Source: Streptomyces sp. CG4
GTDB taxonomy: Bacteria; Actinomycetota; Actinomycetes; Streptomycetales; Streptomycetaceae
Length of the DNA: 64,000 nucleotides
Assembly: GCF_041080655.1 (NCBI RefSeq)
Contig: NZ_CP163525.1
Coordinates: 8,556,001-8,620,000, forward strand
Direction: 5' to 3'
Positions 43,465 to 51,055 of this stretch are shown one piece after another. Every line of letters begins with the position of its first letter. Position 1 is the stretch's first letter. The translations under genes were made by a program, and so were the position numbers. The notes under the pieces are model-generated. The model worked only from the letters and a program-made list of their open reading frames with translations. It was not told the DNA's origin and did no database searches.

Positions 43465-43492
43465 CACTATACCCGTGCATCCGGTTGGGTCA
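43465..43492 (-). promoter_or_regulatory. Promoter of the Rho-like gene
   Basis: On the minus strand TTGACC (43492-43487), a 16-base spacer, then TATAGT (43470-43465). Both hexamers are close to the vegetative consensus, among the best in the window. The predicted transcription start is near 43458. Confidence 0.65.
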
Positions 43493-43585
43493 ACATGATG
43501 GCGTCCGCGTCTATTCCCGCCCGATGGGCTGCTCCCGCCCAGATTCGCTGCTCCCGCCCGATCCGCGTGACCGTCAGGAGACCCC

Positions 43586-44851
43586 GTGGAAACCTCCCCC
43601 GTCCGACCTCCTTACCGTCTGGACCCCGCCGGTGGCTGCCCGCACGCCGTCAACGCGCGCCTGCTGGCCGAGGGCGCGGTGGCCGCGGTCGAACTGCCCG
43701 GCGGGATCGAGGGGATGGCCGTACTCGGGCACGAGGCGCTGAAGGAGTTCCTCCAGCATCCCGAAGTCGCCAAGAACGCACGGCACTTCACCGATCTGCG
43801 GGAGGGGCGGATCCCCGCGGGCTGGCCCCTGCTCACCTTCGCCACCGTGCAGGGCATGACGACCGCCGACGGCGAGAATCACCGGCGGTTGCGGTCCCTG
43901 GCCGGTCGTGCTTTCACTCCGCGCCGGGTGGAGCAACTGCGGCCTCGAATCGAGCAGTTGACTGCGGAGCTGCTGGACAACCTGGCCGGCGCCGCGGCGG
44001 CCGGAGACGGTGTCGCCGATCTGCGGCGGCACTTCGCCCTGCCCCTGCCCATGGGCGTCATCTGCGAACTCCTGGGCGTGGACGTGGAGTTCCGCGACCG
44101 ACTGCACCACCTGAGCAATCAGGTCGTGGCCACCGACACCACACCGGAGCAGACCATCGCCGCCAACCGCGAGCTCGTGGCGGTGCTCGGCGAGATCGCG
44201 GCGGCGAAGACCGCGCAGCCCGCCGACGACCTCACCAGCGCGCTCATCGCCGTCCGGGACGAGGGTGGCGACCGGCTCGGCGACCAGGAACTGACCGGCA
44301 CCCTCCTGCTGATGATCATCGCCGGGCACGAGACCACCCTCAACCTGATCACCAACGCGGTACGCGCGCTGTGCGCCCACCGCGACCAGCTCGACCTGGT
44401 GCGCGCGGGCGGGGCGAGCTGGGCCGACGTGGTGGAGGAGACGCTGCGCTGGGACGCACCGGTCAGCTACTTCCCGTTCCGCTACCCGGTGCGCGACCTG
44501 ACCGTCGACGGCACGCCGATACCCGCCGGCACCCCCGTGCTCGCCGGCTACTCCGCCGCGGGCCGCGACCCGGCCGCGCACGGACCCGACGCCGACCGCT
44601 TCGACGTCACCCGCCCCGCCCGGCCCGACGCCGTACGCCATCTCTCCCTCGGGCACGGCGCGCACTACTGTCTGGGCGCGCCGCTGGCCCGGCTGGAGGC
44701 CGGTATCGCGCTGGAGCGCCTCTTCACCCGGTTCCCCGGTCTCGAACTCGCCGCCGACGAAGCAGACTTGGCACCGCATGCCGGATTCGTCGGCAACAGC
44801 GTGCGCGCGCTGCCGGTGCGGCCCGTACCCGTCGGCAACCGGGGAGCCTGA
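43586..44851 (+). CDS. Cytochrome P450
   Basis: A 421-residue soluble bacterial P450. The oxygen-binding I-helix has AGHETT (about residues 247-252). The K-helix ExxR reads ETLR. The heme loop is SLGHGAHYCLGAPLAR with the thiolate Cys362, where the usual Phe of FGxGxHxC is Leu. The GTG at 43586 has AGGAG upstream. No ferredoxin or reductase is adjacent. The sequence style resembles CYP107-type Streptomyces enzymes, but the substrate cannot be read. It starts about 95 bases from the divergent Rho-like promoter. Confidence 0.93.
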   Translation: METSPVRPPYRLDPAGGCPHAVNARLLAEGAVAAVELPGGIEGMAVLGHEALKEFLQHPEVAKNARHFTDLREGRIPAGWPLLTFATVQGMTTADGENHRRLRSLAGRAFTPRRVEQLRPRIEQLTAELLDNLAGAAAAGDGVADLRRHFALPLPMGVICELLGVDVEFRDRLHHLSNQVVATDTTPEQTIAANRELVAVLGEIAAAKTAQPADDLTSALIAVRDEGGDRLGDQELTGTLLLMIIAGHETTLNLITNAVRALCAHRDQLDLVRAGGASWADVVEETLRWDAPVSYFPFRYPVRDLTVDGTPIPAGTPVLAGYSAAGRDPAAHGPDADRFDVTRPARPDAVRHLSLGHGAHYCLGAPLARLEAGIALERLFTRFPGLELAADEADLAPHAGFVGNSVRALPVRPVPVGNRGA

Positions 44852-44927
44852 GCCGTATACCAGCCATACGAACACTCCGGCGGCAGGGGACAAGGGACCT
44901 GGCAGTCATGCGCCGACCGTCCACCTT

Positions 44928-45338
44928 CTACGAGCTGGGCATCGCCGACCGCGCCTCCGCCTCCTTCACGATGTCGTCGAACCGCGCACCCATGGCCTCG
45001 GCGAGCGCGTGCGCGCCGGACAGCGGGCGGACCATGACCATGAGGTCGTCGATCAGGCCGTCCTCGTTCACATGGATGAAGTCGCAGCCGGTCAGCTCGC
45101 GGTCGCCCACCCGGGCCGTGAAGACCAGCGCGTGGTCGGGGCCGGCCGGGTCGCCGATCTCACGGACGTACCGGAAGTCCTCGAAGACCTGGGAGACCGC
45201 GCGCAGGATCGCCGCGGTGATCGCCTTGCCCGGGTACGGCTTGAAGACGACCGGGCTGGTGAAGACGACGTCCTCGGCCAGCAGCGCCTCGACGGCGTCG
45301 ATGTCCCCGGCCTCGACCGCCCTGCGGAACGCGTGCAT
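44928..45338 (-). CDS. SnoaL/NTF2-like protein
   Basis: A 136-residue cone-shaped NTF2-like protein. MHAFRRAVEAGDIDAVEALLAEDVVFTSPVVFKPYPGKAITAAIL is the N-terminal helix and first strands (residues 1-45), and GDRELTGCDFIHVNEDGLIDDLMVMVRPLSGA the central sheet. Members act as small cyclases, isomerases or binding proteins; which one is unknown. The ATG at 45338 has AGGTGG four bases upstream and is preferred over a TTG at 45359. It is divergent from the PadR gene, whose operator overlaps its promoter. Confidence 0.85.
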   Translation of the reverse strand: MHAFRRAVEAGDIDAVEALLAEDVVFTSPVVFKPYPGKAITAAILRAVSQVFEDFRYVREIGDPAGPDHALVFTARVGDRELTGCDFIHVNEDGLIDDLMVMVRPLSGAHALAEAMGARFDDIVKEAEARSAMPSS

Positions 45339-45355
45339 CGGACCACCTCGCATAG

Positions 45356-45389
45356 TCAATTAATTGAATAGGTGCGGATGAGATTAATC
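45356..45389. promoter_or_regulatory. PadR operator candidates in the SnoaL/PadR divergent region
   Basis: TCAATTAATTGA (45356-45367) is a perfect 12-bp palindrome in the middle of the 72-bp intergenic region, and GATTAATC (45382-45389) is a second palindrome sharing ATTAAT. AT-rich palindromes in this GC-rich genome, between a PadR gene and its divergent neighbour, are likely PadR sites controlling both genes. Confidence 0.65.
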
Positions 45390-45410
45390 AACGGCTGCTA
45401 GCCTGTCCAC

Positions 45411-45974
45411 ATGTCGCTCAAGTACGCCGTCCTGGCCGCCCTGCTGGAGGGCGAGGCCTCGGGATACGAGCTGTCGAAGGCGTTCGACGTCTCGCTCGCG
45501 AACTTCTGGCCGGCCACCCCGCAGCAGCTCTACCGGGAGCTGGAGCGCCTCGCCCAGGACGGGCTGGTGCAGGCTCGGACGGTGCAGCAGGAGCGGCGGC
45601 CGAACAAGCGGATGTTCACGCTCACCGAGGCCGGCCGGGCCGAGCTGGGCGCGTTCGCCGCCGAGCCCCCGAAGCGGCCCACGGCCGTCCGCGACGAACT
45701 CCTCATCAAGATCCAGGCGATGGACGGCGGTGACCCCGAGGTCACCCGCGCGCTGATCGAGGAGCGCAGGGGCTGGGCCCAGGGCAAGCTCGACCGCTAC
45801 CGCCGGGTGCGGAGCCGCCTCCTCGACGGCCGCACCGAGGACGCGTACCTCCGCGACGCCGACCGTATCGGCCCTTATCTCACGCTCATGGCGGGGATCG
45901 CCTTCGAGGAGGAGAACCTGCGCTGGTGCGACCGGGTCCTCACGGTGCTGCGGCAGCGAGTGGCTCTAGGCTGA
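45411..45974 (+). CDS. PadR-family transcriptional regulator
   Basis: A 187-residue regulator. The winged helix KYAVLAALLEGEASGYELSKAFDVSLANFWPATPQQLYRELERLAQDGLV (residues 4-53) carries the conserved GYEL and W-x-x-x-x-x-x-LYREL pattern, followed by the wing QQERRPNKRMFTLTEAG. The C-terminal half is the PadR helical dimerisation domain (Vir_act_alpha_C type), with RRGWAQGKLDRYRRV. It probably represses itself and the SnoaL-like gene through palindromes at 45356-45389. Confidence 0.9.
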   Translation: MSLKYAVLAALLEGEASGYELSKAFDVSLANFWPATPQQLYRELERLAQDGLVQARTVQQERRPNKRMFTLTEAGRAELGAFAAEPPKRPTAVRDELLIKIQAMDGGDPEVTRALIEERRGWAQGKLDRYRRVRSRLLDGRTEDAYLRDADRIGPYLTLMAGIAFEEENLRWCDRVLTVLRQRVALG

Positions 45975-45978
45975 GCAG

Positions 45979-46731
45979 ATGTTCGGTCCAGAAGGCCCCG
46001 GCCTGCGTGAACTCGCCGTACAGGCGCTGTCGTCCGTCGAGCGCGGCTACGACCTGCTCGCCCCGAAGTTCGACCACACGCCGTTCCGTACGCCCGACGA
46101 CGTGCTGGAGTCCGTGGCGAAGGCGCTCGCGCCGCTCGGCCCCTTCGAGGACGGGCTCGACCTGTGCTGCGGCACGGGTGCGGGCGCCGAGGTGCTCACC
46201 GGACTGTGCCGGCGCAGCGTCACCGGGGTCGACTTCAGCGCGGGCATGCTCGACGTCGCCCGGCACCGGGTGCGGCCCGCCGGCGGGCCCGGGGTCGCCT
46301 GGGTGCGCGGTGACGCCCGTGCCCTGCCGCTGCGGGCCGCCTTCGATCTCGTGGTGTCCTTCGGGGCGTTCGGTCACTTCCTGCCGCGGGAGCTGCCGGG
46401 GCTGTTCGCGCAGGTCCACTCCGTCCTGCGGCCGGGAGGCCGGTTCGCCTTCCCGGTGCTCGCCCCGCCCCCTCCGACACGGGCCGGTTTCTGGATGCTG
46501 CTCGGCTTCGACGCGGTGATGCGGGTGCGCAACATGCTGTGGCGGCCGCCGTTCGTCATGTACTACCGGACCTTCCGACTCGGGGCCGTACTGGGAGAGT
46601 TGGAGCGTGCGGGGTTCGCCGTCGAGCTGTACGCCCTGCCCGAGTGCGGGCGGCGCGGCGACGGCAGCCCACGGGCCCGGCTGGTGGTGGCCCGGCGGAC
46701 TCAGCCCGCCGCGGGCAGCGTGAACTCGTAG
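45979..46731 (+). CDS. Class I SAM-dependent methyltransferase
   Basis: A 250-residue protein. The SAM motif I is GLDLCCGTGAGAEVL (about residues 58-72), motif II VTGVDFSAGMLDVAR, then VRGDARALPLRAAFDLVVSFGAFGHF, and the post-motif HSVLRPGGRFAFPVLAPP. The start lies 4 bases after the PadR stop, suggesting co-transcription. The C-terminal part has a hydrophobic stretch with FWMLLGFDAVMRVRNMLW that could cover a lipophilic substrate. Its 3' end overlaps the convergent GntR gene by 31 bases. Confidence 0.88.
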   Translation: MFGPEGPGLRELAVQALSSVERGYDLLAPKFDHTPFRTPDDVLESVAKALAPLGPFEDGLDLCCGTGAGAEVLTGLCRRSVTGVDFSAGMLDVARHRVRPAGGPGVAWVRGDARALPLRAAFDLVVSFGAFGHFLPRELPGLFAQVHSVLRPGGRFAFPVLAPPPPTRAGFWMLLGFDAVMRVRNMLWRPPFVMYYRTFRLGAVLGELERAGFAVELYALPECGRRGDGSPRARLVVARRTQPAAGSVNS

Positions 46732-47444
46732 ACCAAGGCGTCCCGTTCGGCGTCCACCACCAGATCGGTGATCTCCAGCGGCCGGGCGTACTGGTCGTGG
46801 ACGCGCCGGGTCACCCGTACCGAGGAGGCGCCGTCCAGCTGACTGATGGAGTCGCGGTGGTGCAGACACAGACCGGCCTTTCGCATCCAGTCGTAGGCCC
46901 GCCGCAGCTGCGCCGGAGTGGCACCGTCCGCCCGGCCCCGGTACCGGGCCAGCTCCGCGACCTCGGCCAGCGCCACCGCCGAGAACGACGTCAGCGCCGT
47001 CCGCAGTGACCGGCCGTCCGGCGTGGACGCCCGGTAACGGTGCACCAGGGTCGGCCGGAGCGGAGCCAGGCCCAGCGCCTGCGCATGCTCCGGTGGCGGC
47101 GCCTCCCAGGTCACCGTGGCCCGGTCGACCGTGGACGGGTCCGCCGGGCGGGCGCCCAGCGGGAAGGCCGGCGTCCCCTGGGCTCCGACCGGCGGGGCGG
47201 GCAGTGCGGCATGGCTGCCCCGCCGGTCGGTGGCGACCATGCCGCCGCGCCGCAGCACCTCCAGCGCCTGCCGGACGGTCTCCCGGCTGACCTGGAAGTG
47301 CGCGGCCAAGTGCCGTTCGCCCGGCAGCCGTTCGCCGGGCGGAATGGTGCCGTCGCGCAGTTCGTCGAGCAGCAGCGCCGCGATCCGTCCGTACAGCGGC
47401 CGGTCGTCGCTCGGTGCGGGTTCGTGCGGGGTGGTGCGGGCCAT
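46701..47444 (-). CDS. HutC-subfamily GntR regulator
   Basis: A 247-residue regulator. The winged helix LYGRIAALLLDELRDGTIPPGERLPGERHLAAHFQVSRETVRQALEVLRRGGMVATDRRGSHAA (residues 17-81) is followed by a UTRA ligand domain with VHRYRASTPDGRSLRTALTSFSA and SVRVTRRVHDQYARPLEITDLVVDAERD. The ligand is unknown. A near-perfect TGGTCTAAACCA operator lies 64 bases upstream. It is transcribed away from the esterase gene's end, so regulation of that gene would be through a shared region rather than a common promoter. Confidence 0.9.
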   Translation of the reverse strand: MARTTPHEPAPSDDRPLYGRIAALLLDELRDGTIPPGERLPGERHLAAHFQVSRETVRQALEVLRRGGMVATDRRGSHAALPAPPVGAQGTPAFPLGARPADPSTVDRATVTWEAPPPEHAQALGLAPLRPTLVHRYRASTPDGRSLRTALTSFSAVALAEVAELARYRGRADGATPAQLRRAYDWMRKAGLCLHHRDSISQLDGASSVRVTRRVHDQYARPLEITDLVVDAERDALVYEFTLPAAG

Positions 47445-47507
47445 GCCGCGCCTCCTGTGGTGACAAGACGTAGCCGTGCGGGCTCATTGCGCGACCACAA
47501 TTAGCAT

Positions 47508-47519
47508 TGGTCTAAACCA
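47508..47519. promoter_or_regulatory. HutC/DasR-like operator
   Basis: TGGTCTAAACCA differs from the palindrome TGGTCTAGACCA at one position; the flanks ATTGG...CCACG extend the match to the dre consensus. It is upstream of the HutC-type regulator, suggesting autoregulation, and it would also be a predicted DasR target. Confidence 0.65.
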
Positions 47520-47632
47520 CGAGGGAAGAGCGCCCTGCGGTTTCGGCCGAAACCCACCCACACCTGCCCCGACTTCGGCGAACCGGCCCTGTGCGCGGAG
47601 CGGTGGCCCGGTCCGCGCCCACGCCCGTCACC

Positions 47633-48601
47633 TCAGGTGTACGACCGCAGCCAGCGGACCTTCTCCGCCTCGTGGAAGGGACCGCCGCCCTCGTGGTCGT
47701 TGAAGTCGTAGACCTCGATCGCCTTGTCCTCGTGCGCCCAGGCGTTGAAGGCGGCGAACACCGTCGACGGCGGGCAGGTCTGGTCCTCCAGCGCCGCCGA
47801 GAACAGCGCCGGCGCCCGGCCCCGCGCCGCGAAGTGCACCCCGTCGAAGTACGCCAGCGTGCGCTGCACCTCCGCCGAGCGGCCGCGGTGCGTCTTGAGG
47901 AACAGGCCGATCTCGCGGTACGGATGACGGTCCGTCAGGATCGTCGCGCGCGGGAAGTCGCACAGGAACGGCACGTCCGGCGCCACCGCGACGAGGTCGG
48001 GCACCAGCGCGCCGACGGCCAGAGCGATGCCGCCGCCCTGACTCGCGCCGAGCGCCACCGTGCGCGCCGCGTCGGTCAGCGGGTGCGCCCGGGCCGCCTC
48101 GACGGCGCGTACGGCGTCCGTGAACACCCGGCGGTAGTAGTAGCTCTCGGGCGCGTCGATGCCGCGCGTCATGAAGCCGGGGTACGCCGGTGCCGCGCCC
48201 ACCGGGTCCGCCGTGCCACCGCCGCCGCCCCACGCGCTGCCCTGGCCGCGCGTGTCCATCACGAAGTGCGCCCGGCCGGTCGACGCCCACAGCAGATGCT
48301 CGTGCGGGAGCCCGCGCCCGCCGCCGTAGCCGATGAACTCCACCACCAGCGGCAGGGGTTCGCTCGCGCCGGCCGGCAGCAGCAGCCACCCCTTGACCGG
48401 ATGGCCGCCGAACCCGGCGAACGTCACGTCGTACACCTGGACCGTGGACAGCCCCGTGTCCACCGGTTCGAAACGGGCGTCCAGCTCGTGCTCGCGCGCC
48501 TCCTCCAGGGTCTTGTCCCAGAAGGCGTCGAAGTCCTCCGGCTCGGTGGACTCGCTGCGGTGTGCGCGGAGCTCGTCGAGGGGAAGGTCGAACAGGGCCA
48601 T
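47633..48601 (-). CDS. Acetylxylan esterase / cephalosporin-C deacetylase family protein
   Basis: A 322-residue alpha/beta hydrolase of the AXE1 (CE7) type. The nucleophile elbow is GASQGG, with FVMDTRGQGSAWG at the oxyanion and metal-like region, YYYRRVFTDAVRAVEAARAHP, and YDFNDHEGGGPFHEAEKVRWL at the end with the catalytic His. It removes acetyl groups from xylan oligomers or antibiotics. No signal peptide is present, so it acts in the cytoplasm on imported oligomers. ATG 48601 has AAAGGCGG upstream and is preferred over TTG 48607. Confidence 0.9.
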   Translation of the reverse strand: MALFDLPLDELRAHRSESTEPEDFDAFWDKTLEEAREHELDARFEPVDTGLSTVQVYDVTFAGFGGHPVKGWLLLPAGASEPLPLVVEFIGYGGGRGLPHEHLLWASTGRAHFVMDTRGQGSAWGGGGGTADPVGAAPAYPGFMTRGIDAPESYYYRRVFTDAVRAVEAARAHPLTDAARTVALGASQGGGIALAVGALVPDLVAVAPDVPFLCDFPRATILTDRHPYREIGLFLKTHRGRSAEVQRTLAYFDGVHFAARGRAPALFSAALEDQTCPPSTVFAAFNAWAHEDKAIEVYDFNDHEGGGPFHEAEKVRWLRSYT

Positions 48602-48703
48602 CAACAACCGCCTTTGCGAAGGAAACAGCGTCGGCTCACCGTACGTGGGTCGTCGGAGAACTGGCCAGCAAGCGGTTGCTGTCTCGGTGCGGGCGGTGCC
48701 CCC

Positions 48704-49288
48704 TCACGCCTGGGGCTGGGTCCACCTCGGTCCCGTCCGCTCCCACTCCCGCTCCCACTCCGCGAGCCGGTGCCGCAGCGCGATCCGGCGCTCGACGGCG
48801 TGTCCGAGGAGTACGACGGCCGCCGCGGCACCCGCCGCGGACACCCCGACGGTCACCGCGTGCTGCAGGACCGTCGCGCGGTCCGGTGGCGGCCCGACAC
48901 CGCGGCCGCGGGTGTCGAACCACACGGTGACCGTGTCCCCGGCCCGGGTCCCCGCCGGCACCCGGGCCCACGCCGTACGGGTCCCCTTGCCGGGCTCGGT
49001 CCAGCGGACCCGGGCGCGGTACGGGTGCTCGCGGTCGCTCTGCACGGCGGACACCCGCTCGGGCCGGTCGCCGATCACCAGCGCGCGCACCTGGTGGCGC
49101 TCGGCCCGCTGCGCGGCCGCGACGGTCCGGGCATGGTCATGGGCGTGGAGCCCGGCAGCCACGCCCACCAGCGGCGTGACGACGAACAAGAGGACGGCGA
49201 CGATCAGCACCGTCCAGGCCTCGACGACATCCGAGCGGCGCCGCAGCGGATTGCGCTGCCAGCGCCAGCCGCGCACCCGGGTACGCAT
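48704..49288 (-). CDS. Rv1733c-like membrane protein (194 aa)
   Basis: Two membrane segments (VEAWTVLIVAVLLFVVTPLVGVAAGL, about residues 21-46, and VLQHAVTVGVSAAGAAAAVVLLGHAV, about 140-166) flank an extracytoplasmic domain with DREHPYRARVRWTEPGKGTRTAWARVPAG and GDTVTVWFDTRG. This two-segment pattern is that of the Rv1733c family, latency-induced proteins of mycobacteria that are numerous in Streptomyces and of unknown role. The ATG at 49288 has AGGAGG upstream. It is followed downstream by the esterase's reverse-oriented start region, with no overlap. Confidence 0.85.
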   Translation of the reverse strand: MRTRVRGWRWQRNPLRRRSDVVEAWTVLIVAVLLFVVTPLVGVAAGLHAHDHARTVAAAQRAERHQVRALVIGDRPERVSAVQSDREHPYRARVRWTEPGKGTRTAWARVPAGTRAGDTVTVWFDTRGRGVGPPPDRATVLQHAVTVGVSAAGAAAAVVLLGHAVERRIALRHRLAEWEREWERTGPRWTQPQA

Positions 49289-49505
49289 GCCCACCTCCTC
49301 GCACCGTCGGAGCCGGAGAGCCGAAGAACCGGTCCGCCCGGCCCCTCACCCCCACCGCTCACGCACACGAGCGTCCACACACGTCTCGTACCCCGTACGG
49401 AGCACCTGGCCCACACGGCGAACCGCTAGTTCAAGCCCACCTGGAGCGCGGAAACGCGCCACGCGCCCCACGATCACGCGACCGACCCCGGCGCGCGACG
49501 CGGGG

Positions 49506-50264
49506 TCAGCCGAAGCGCTCGATACGGATCCGGTCCACCGGCTGACCCGCGGCCACCAGCAGCCGGGACGCGTGTTCGGCGAAACCGTTGGATCCGCACA
49601 CATAGGCCTCCCACCCACCGGAAGGCCGCTCGGCCAGGAGCGGCGCCACATGTGCGGCCGTCAGACGGCCCACCGGCACCCCCGGTGGGGCGCTGCGGGT
49701 GAAGACGGGCGTCGTCTCCGCGCCCAGCTCGGACCCGTAGATCAGCTCCTCGGGGCTGCGCGCGGACACCAGCATGCGCAGCGGCACCGTGAGGCCGCGC
49801 CCGCGGTGGTGCCGCACCATCGACATGAGCGGGACGATCCCGGAGCCGGCGCCGAGCAGCAGCGCGGGCCGGTCGCCCGGCCAGGCGAAGAAACCGCTGA
49901 GCGGCCCGCGCACCTCCACCGTGTCACCGGGGCGGGCCACCGTGTGGAACCAGCCGGAGACCTCCCCGTCCGGCACCTGATCCAGGGTCAGCTCGATGTG
50001 CCCGGAGTCGTCCGGCGCCGAGGCGATCGAGTAGTGGCGCTGCGCCACATAGCCGTCCGGCGCGGTCAGTCGCAGCATCAGGTGCTGGCCGGGCAGATGC
50101 CCCGCCCAGTCCGGCACCGCCAGCCGGAAGGTGGCCGCGTGCGGCGTCTCGCGCCGGATCTCCGTCAGTGTGGCGGTCTGCCACACCGCAGCCGCCTGCT
50201 CGCTCACCGCGATGCGCCCGGGCACCGCGAACCGTCGGTCGGTCGTCCGCACCGTGTCAGTCAC
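49506..50264 (-). CDS. FAD-dependent ferredoxin-NADP reductase-like protein
   Basis: A 252-residue flavoprotein reductase. RHYSIASAPDDSGHIELTLDQV contains the RxYS flavin motif. GSGIVPLMSMVRHH (after LLLGAGSG) is the NAD(P)-ribose site, and AYVCGSNGFAEHASRLL the C-terminal NAD(P) motif. No iron-sulfur domain is attached. Its start overlaps by 8 bases the end of the molybdopterin oxidoreductase gene, so the two are coupled and probably form an electron-transfer pair: NAD(P)H to flavin to Mo cofactor or back. Confidence 0.88.
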   Translation of the reverse strand: MTDTVRTTDRRFAVPGRIAVSEQAAAVWQTATLTEIRRETPHAATFRLAVPDWAGHLPGQHLMLRLTAPDGYVAQRHYSIASAPDDSGHIELTLDQVPDGEVSGWFHTVARPGDTVEVRGPLSGFFAWPGDRPALLLGAGSGIVPLMSMVRHHRGRGLTVPLRMLVSARSPEELIYGSELGAETTPVFTRSAPPGVPVGRLTAAHVAPLLAERPSGGWEAYVCGSNGFAEHASRLLVAAGQPVDRIRIERFG

Positions 50265-50862
50265 CGGAGTACCGCTGTTCCTCCCAGGGGTTGCCGCGCT
50301 CGTGGTAGCCGTTGCGCTCCCAGAAGCCCGCCTCGTCGTGGTCGAGCAGCGTGAGGCCCGCGATCCACTTGGCGCTCTTCCAGAAGTACAGATGGGGTAC
50401 CAGCAGTCGCGCCGGGCCGCCGTGCTCGGACGGCAACGGCTTCCCGTCGTACTCCCAGACGATCCAGGCCTGCCCGCCGGTGAGGTCGGCGAGCGGCAGA
50501 TTGGTGGTGTAGCCCGTATGAGAGGCGGCGATCACATGGGTGGCGGACACATGGGGCCGCACCACATGAAGGAACGCGTCCAGCGAGACGCCGCCGAAAC
50601 GCACACCGAACTTCGACCAGCCGGTGACACAGTGGATGTCACCGGCGTACGCCGACGCCGGCAACGCGTGCGCGGTGTCCCAGTCCCAGGTGTGCGGCCG
50701 TTCGACCAGGCCGTCGATGCGGAAGGACCAGTCGGCCGCCGCGAGGTCGGGCGTGACCTCGGCGGACAGGACGGGCCAGTCCTCGCCCGCGTCGTACTGC
50801 CCGGGCGGCAGCCCCGGATGGTGGACGCGCGGGCGGCCCGTGAAGCCTCGCGTGACGTTCAT
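50257..50862 (-). CDS. Molybdopterin-dependent oxidoreductase, sulfite-oxidase fold
   Basis: A 201-residue protein consisting of only the molybdopterin domain. The Mo-ligand Cys is in GDIHCVTGWSKFGVRFGGVSLD; SHTGYTTNLPLADL and HGGPARLLVPHLYFWKSAKWIAGLTLLD are other cofactor-contact blocks of the MsrP/sulfite oxidase group. There is no Tat signal and no membrane partner (MsrQ); the next gene is a soluble flavin reductase. The natural substrate may be an S- or N-oxide in the cytoplasm; this is inference. The gene is divergent from a quinone oxidoreductase. Confidence 0.88.
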   Translation of the reverse strand: MNVTRGFTGRPRVHHPGLPPGQYDAGEDWPVLSAEVTPDLAAADWSFRIDGLVERPHTWDWDTAHALPASAYAGDIHCVTGWSKFGVRFGGVSLDAFLHVVRPHVSATHVIAASHTGYTTNLPLADLTGGQAWIVWEYDGKPLPSEHGGPARLLVPHLYFWKSAKWIAGLTLLDHDEAGFWERNGYHERGNPWEEQRYSGD

Positions 50863-51055
50863 CCTTCAACCGTACGCTGTCCTCGCGGGTGCTCCGTCCC
50901 TGGTCACCGACTCGATGACGGCTCTGGTCACGGCCCGATCGTTGCGCCCGTATGAACTCTTTCGGACCAGGGGAATAGCTCTGCGGCGCTTCTCCTTTGC
51001 GCTCGATGCCGGCACCGGTACACCGGTGGCAGCGCGAGAGCAGCGAGGAGTGAGC

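Noticed and set aside
43586..46731. Secondary-metabolite cluster (P450, SnoaL, methyltransferase close together)
   Set aside because: There is no PKS, NRPS, terpene or RiPP core gene nearby, and the genes belong to separate transcription units.
46701..47444. This GntR gene as dasR
   Set aside because: The sequence does not match DasR as I know it, and there is no GlcNAc gene beside it; only the operator resembles dre.
47591..50354. Two long plus-strand frames opposite esterase, Rv1733c-like and reductase genes
   Set aside because: They are high-GC shadows; the minus strand has recognisable families with ribosome sites.
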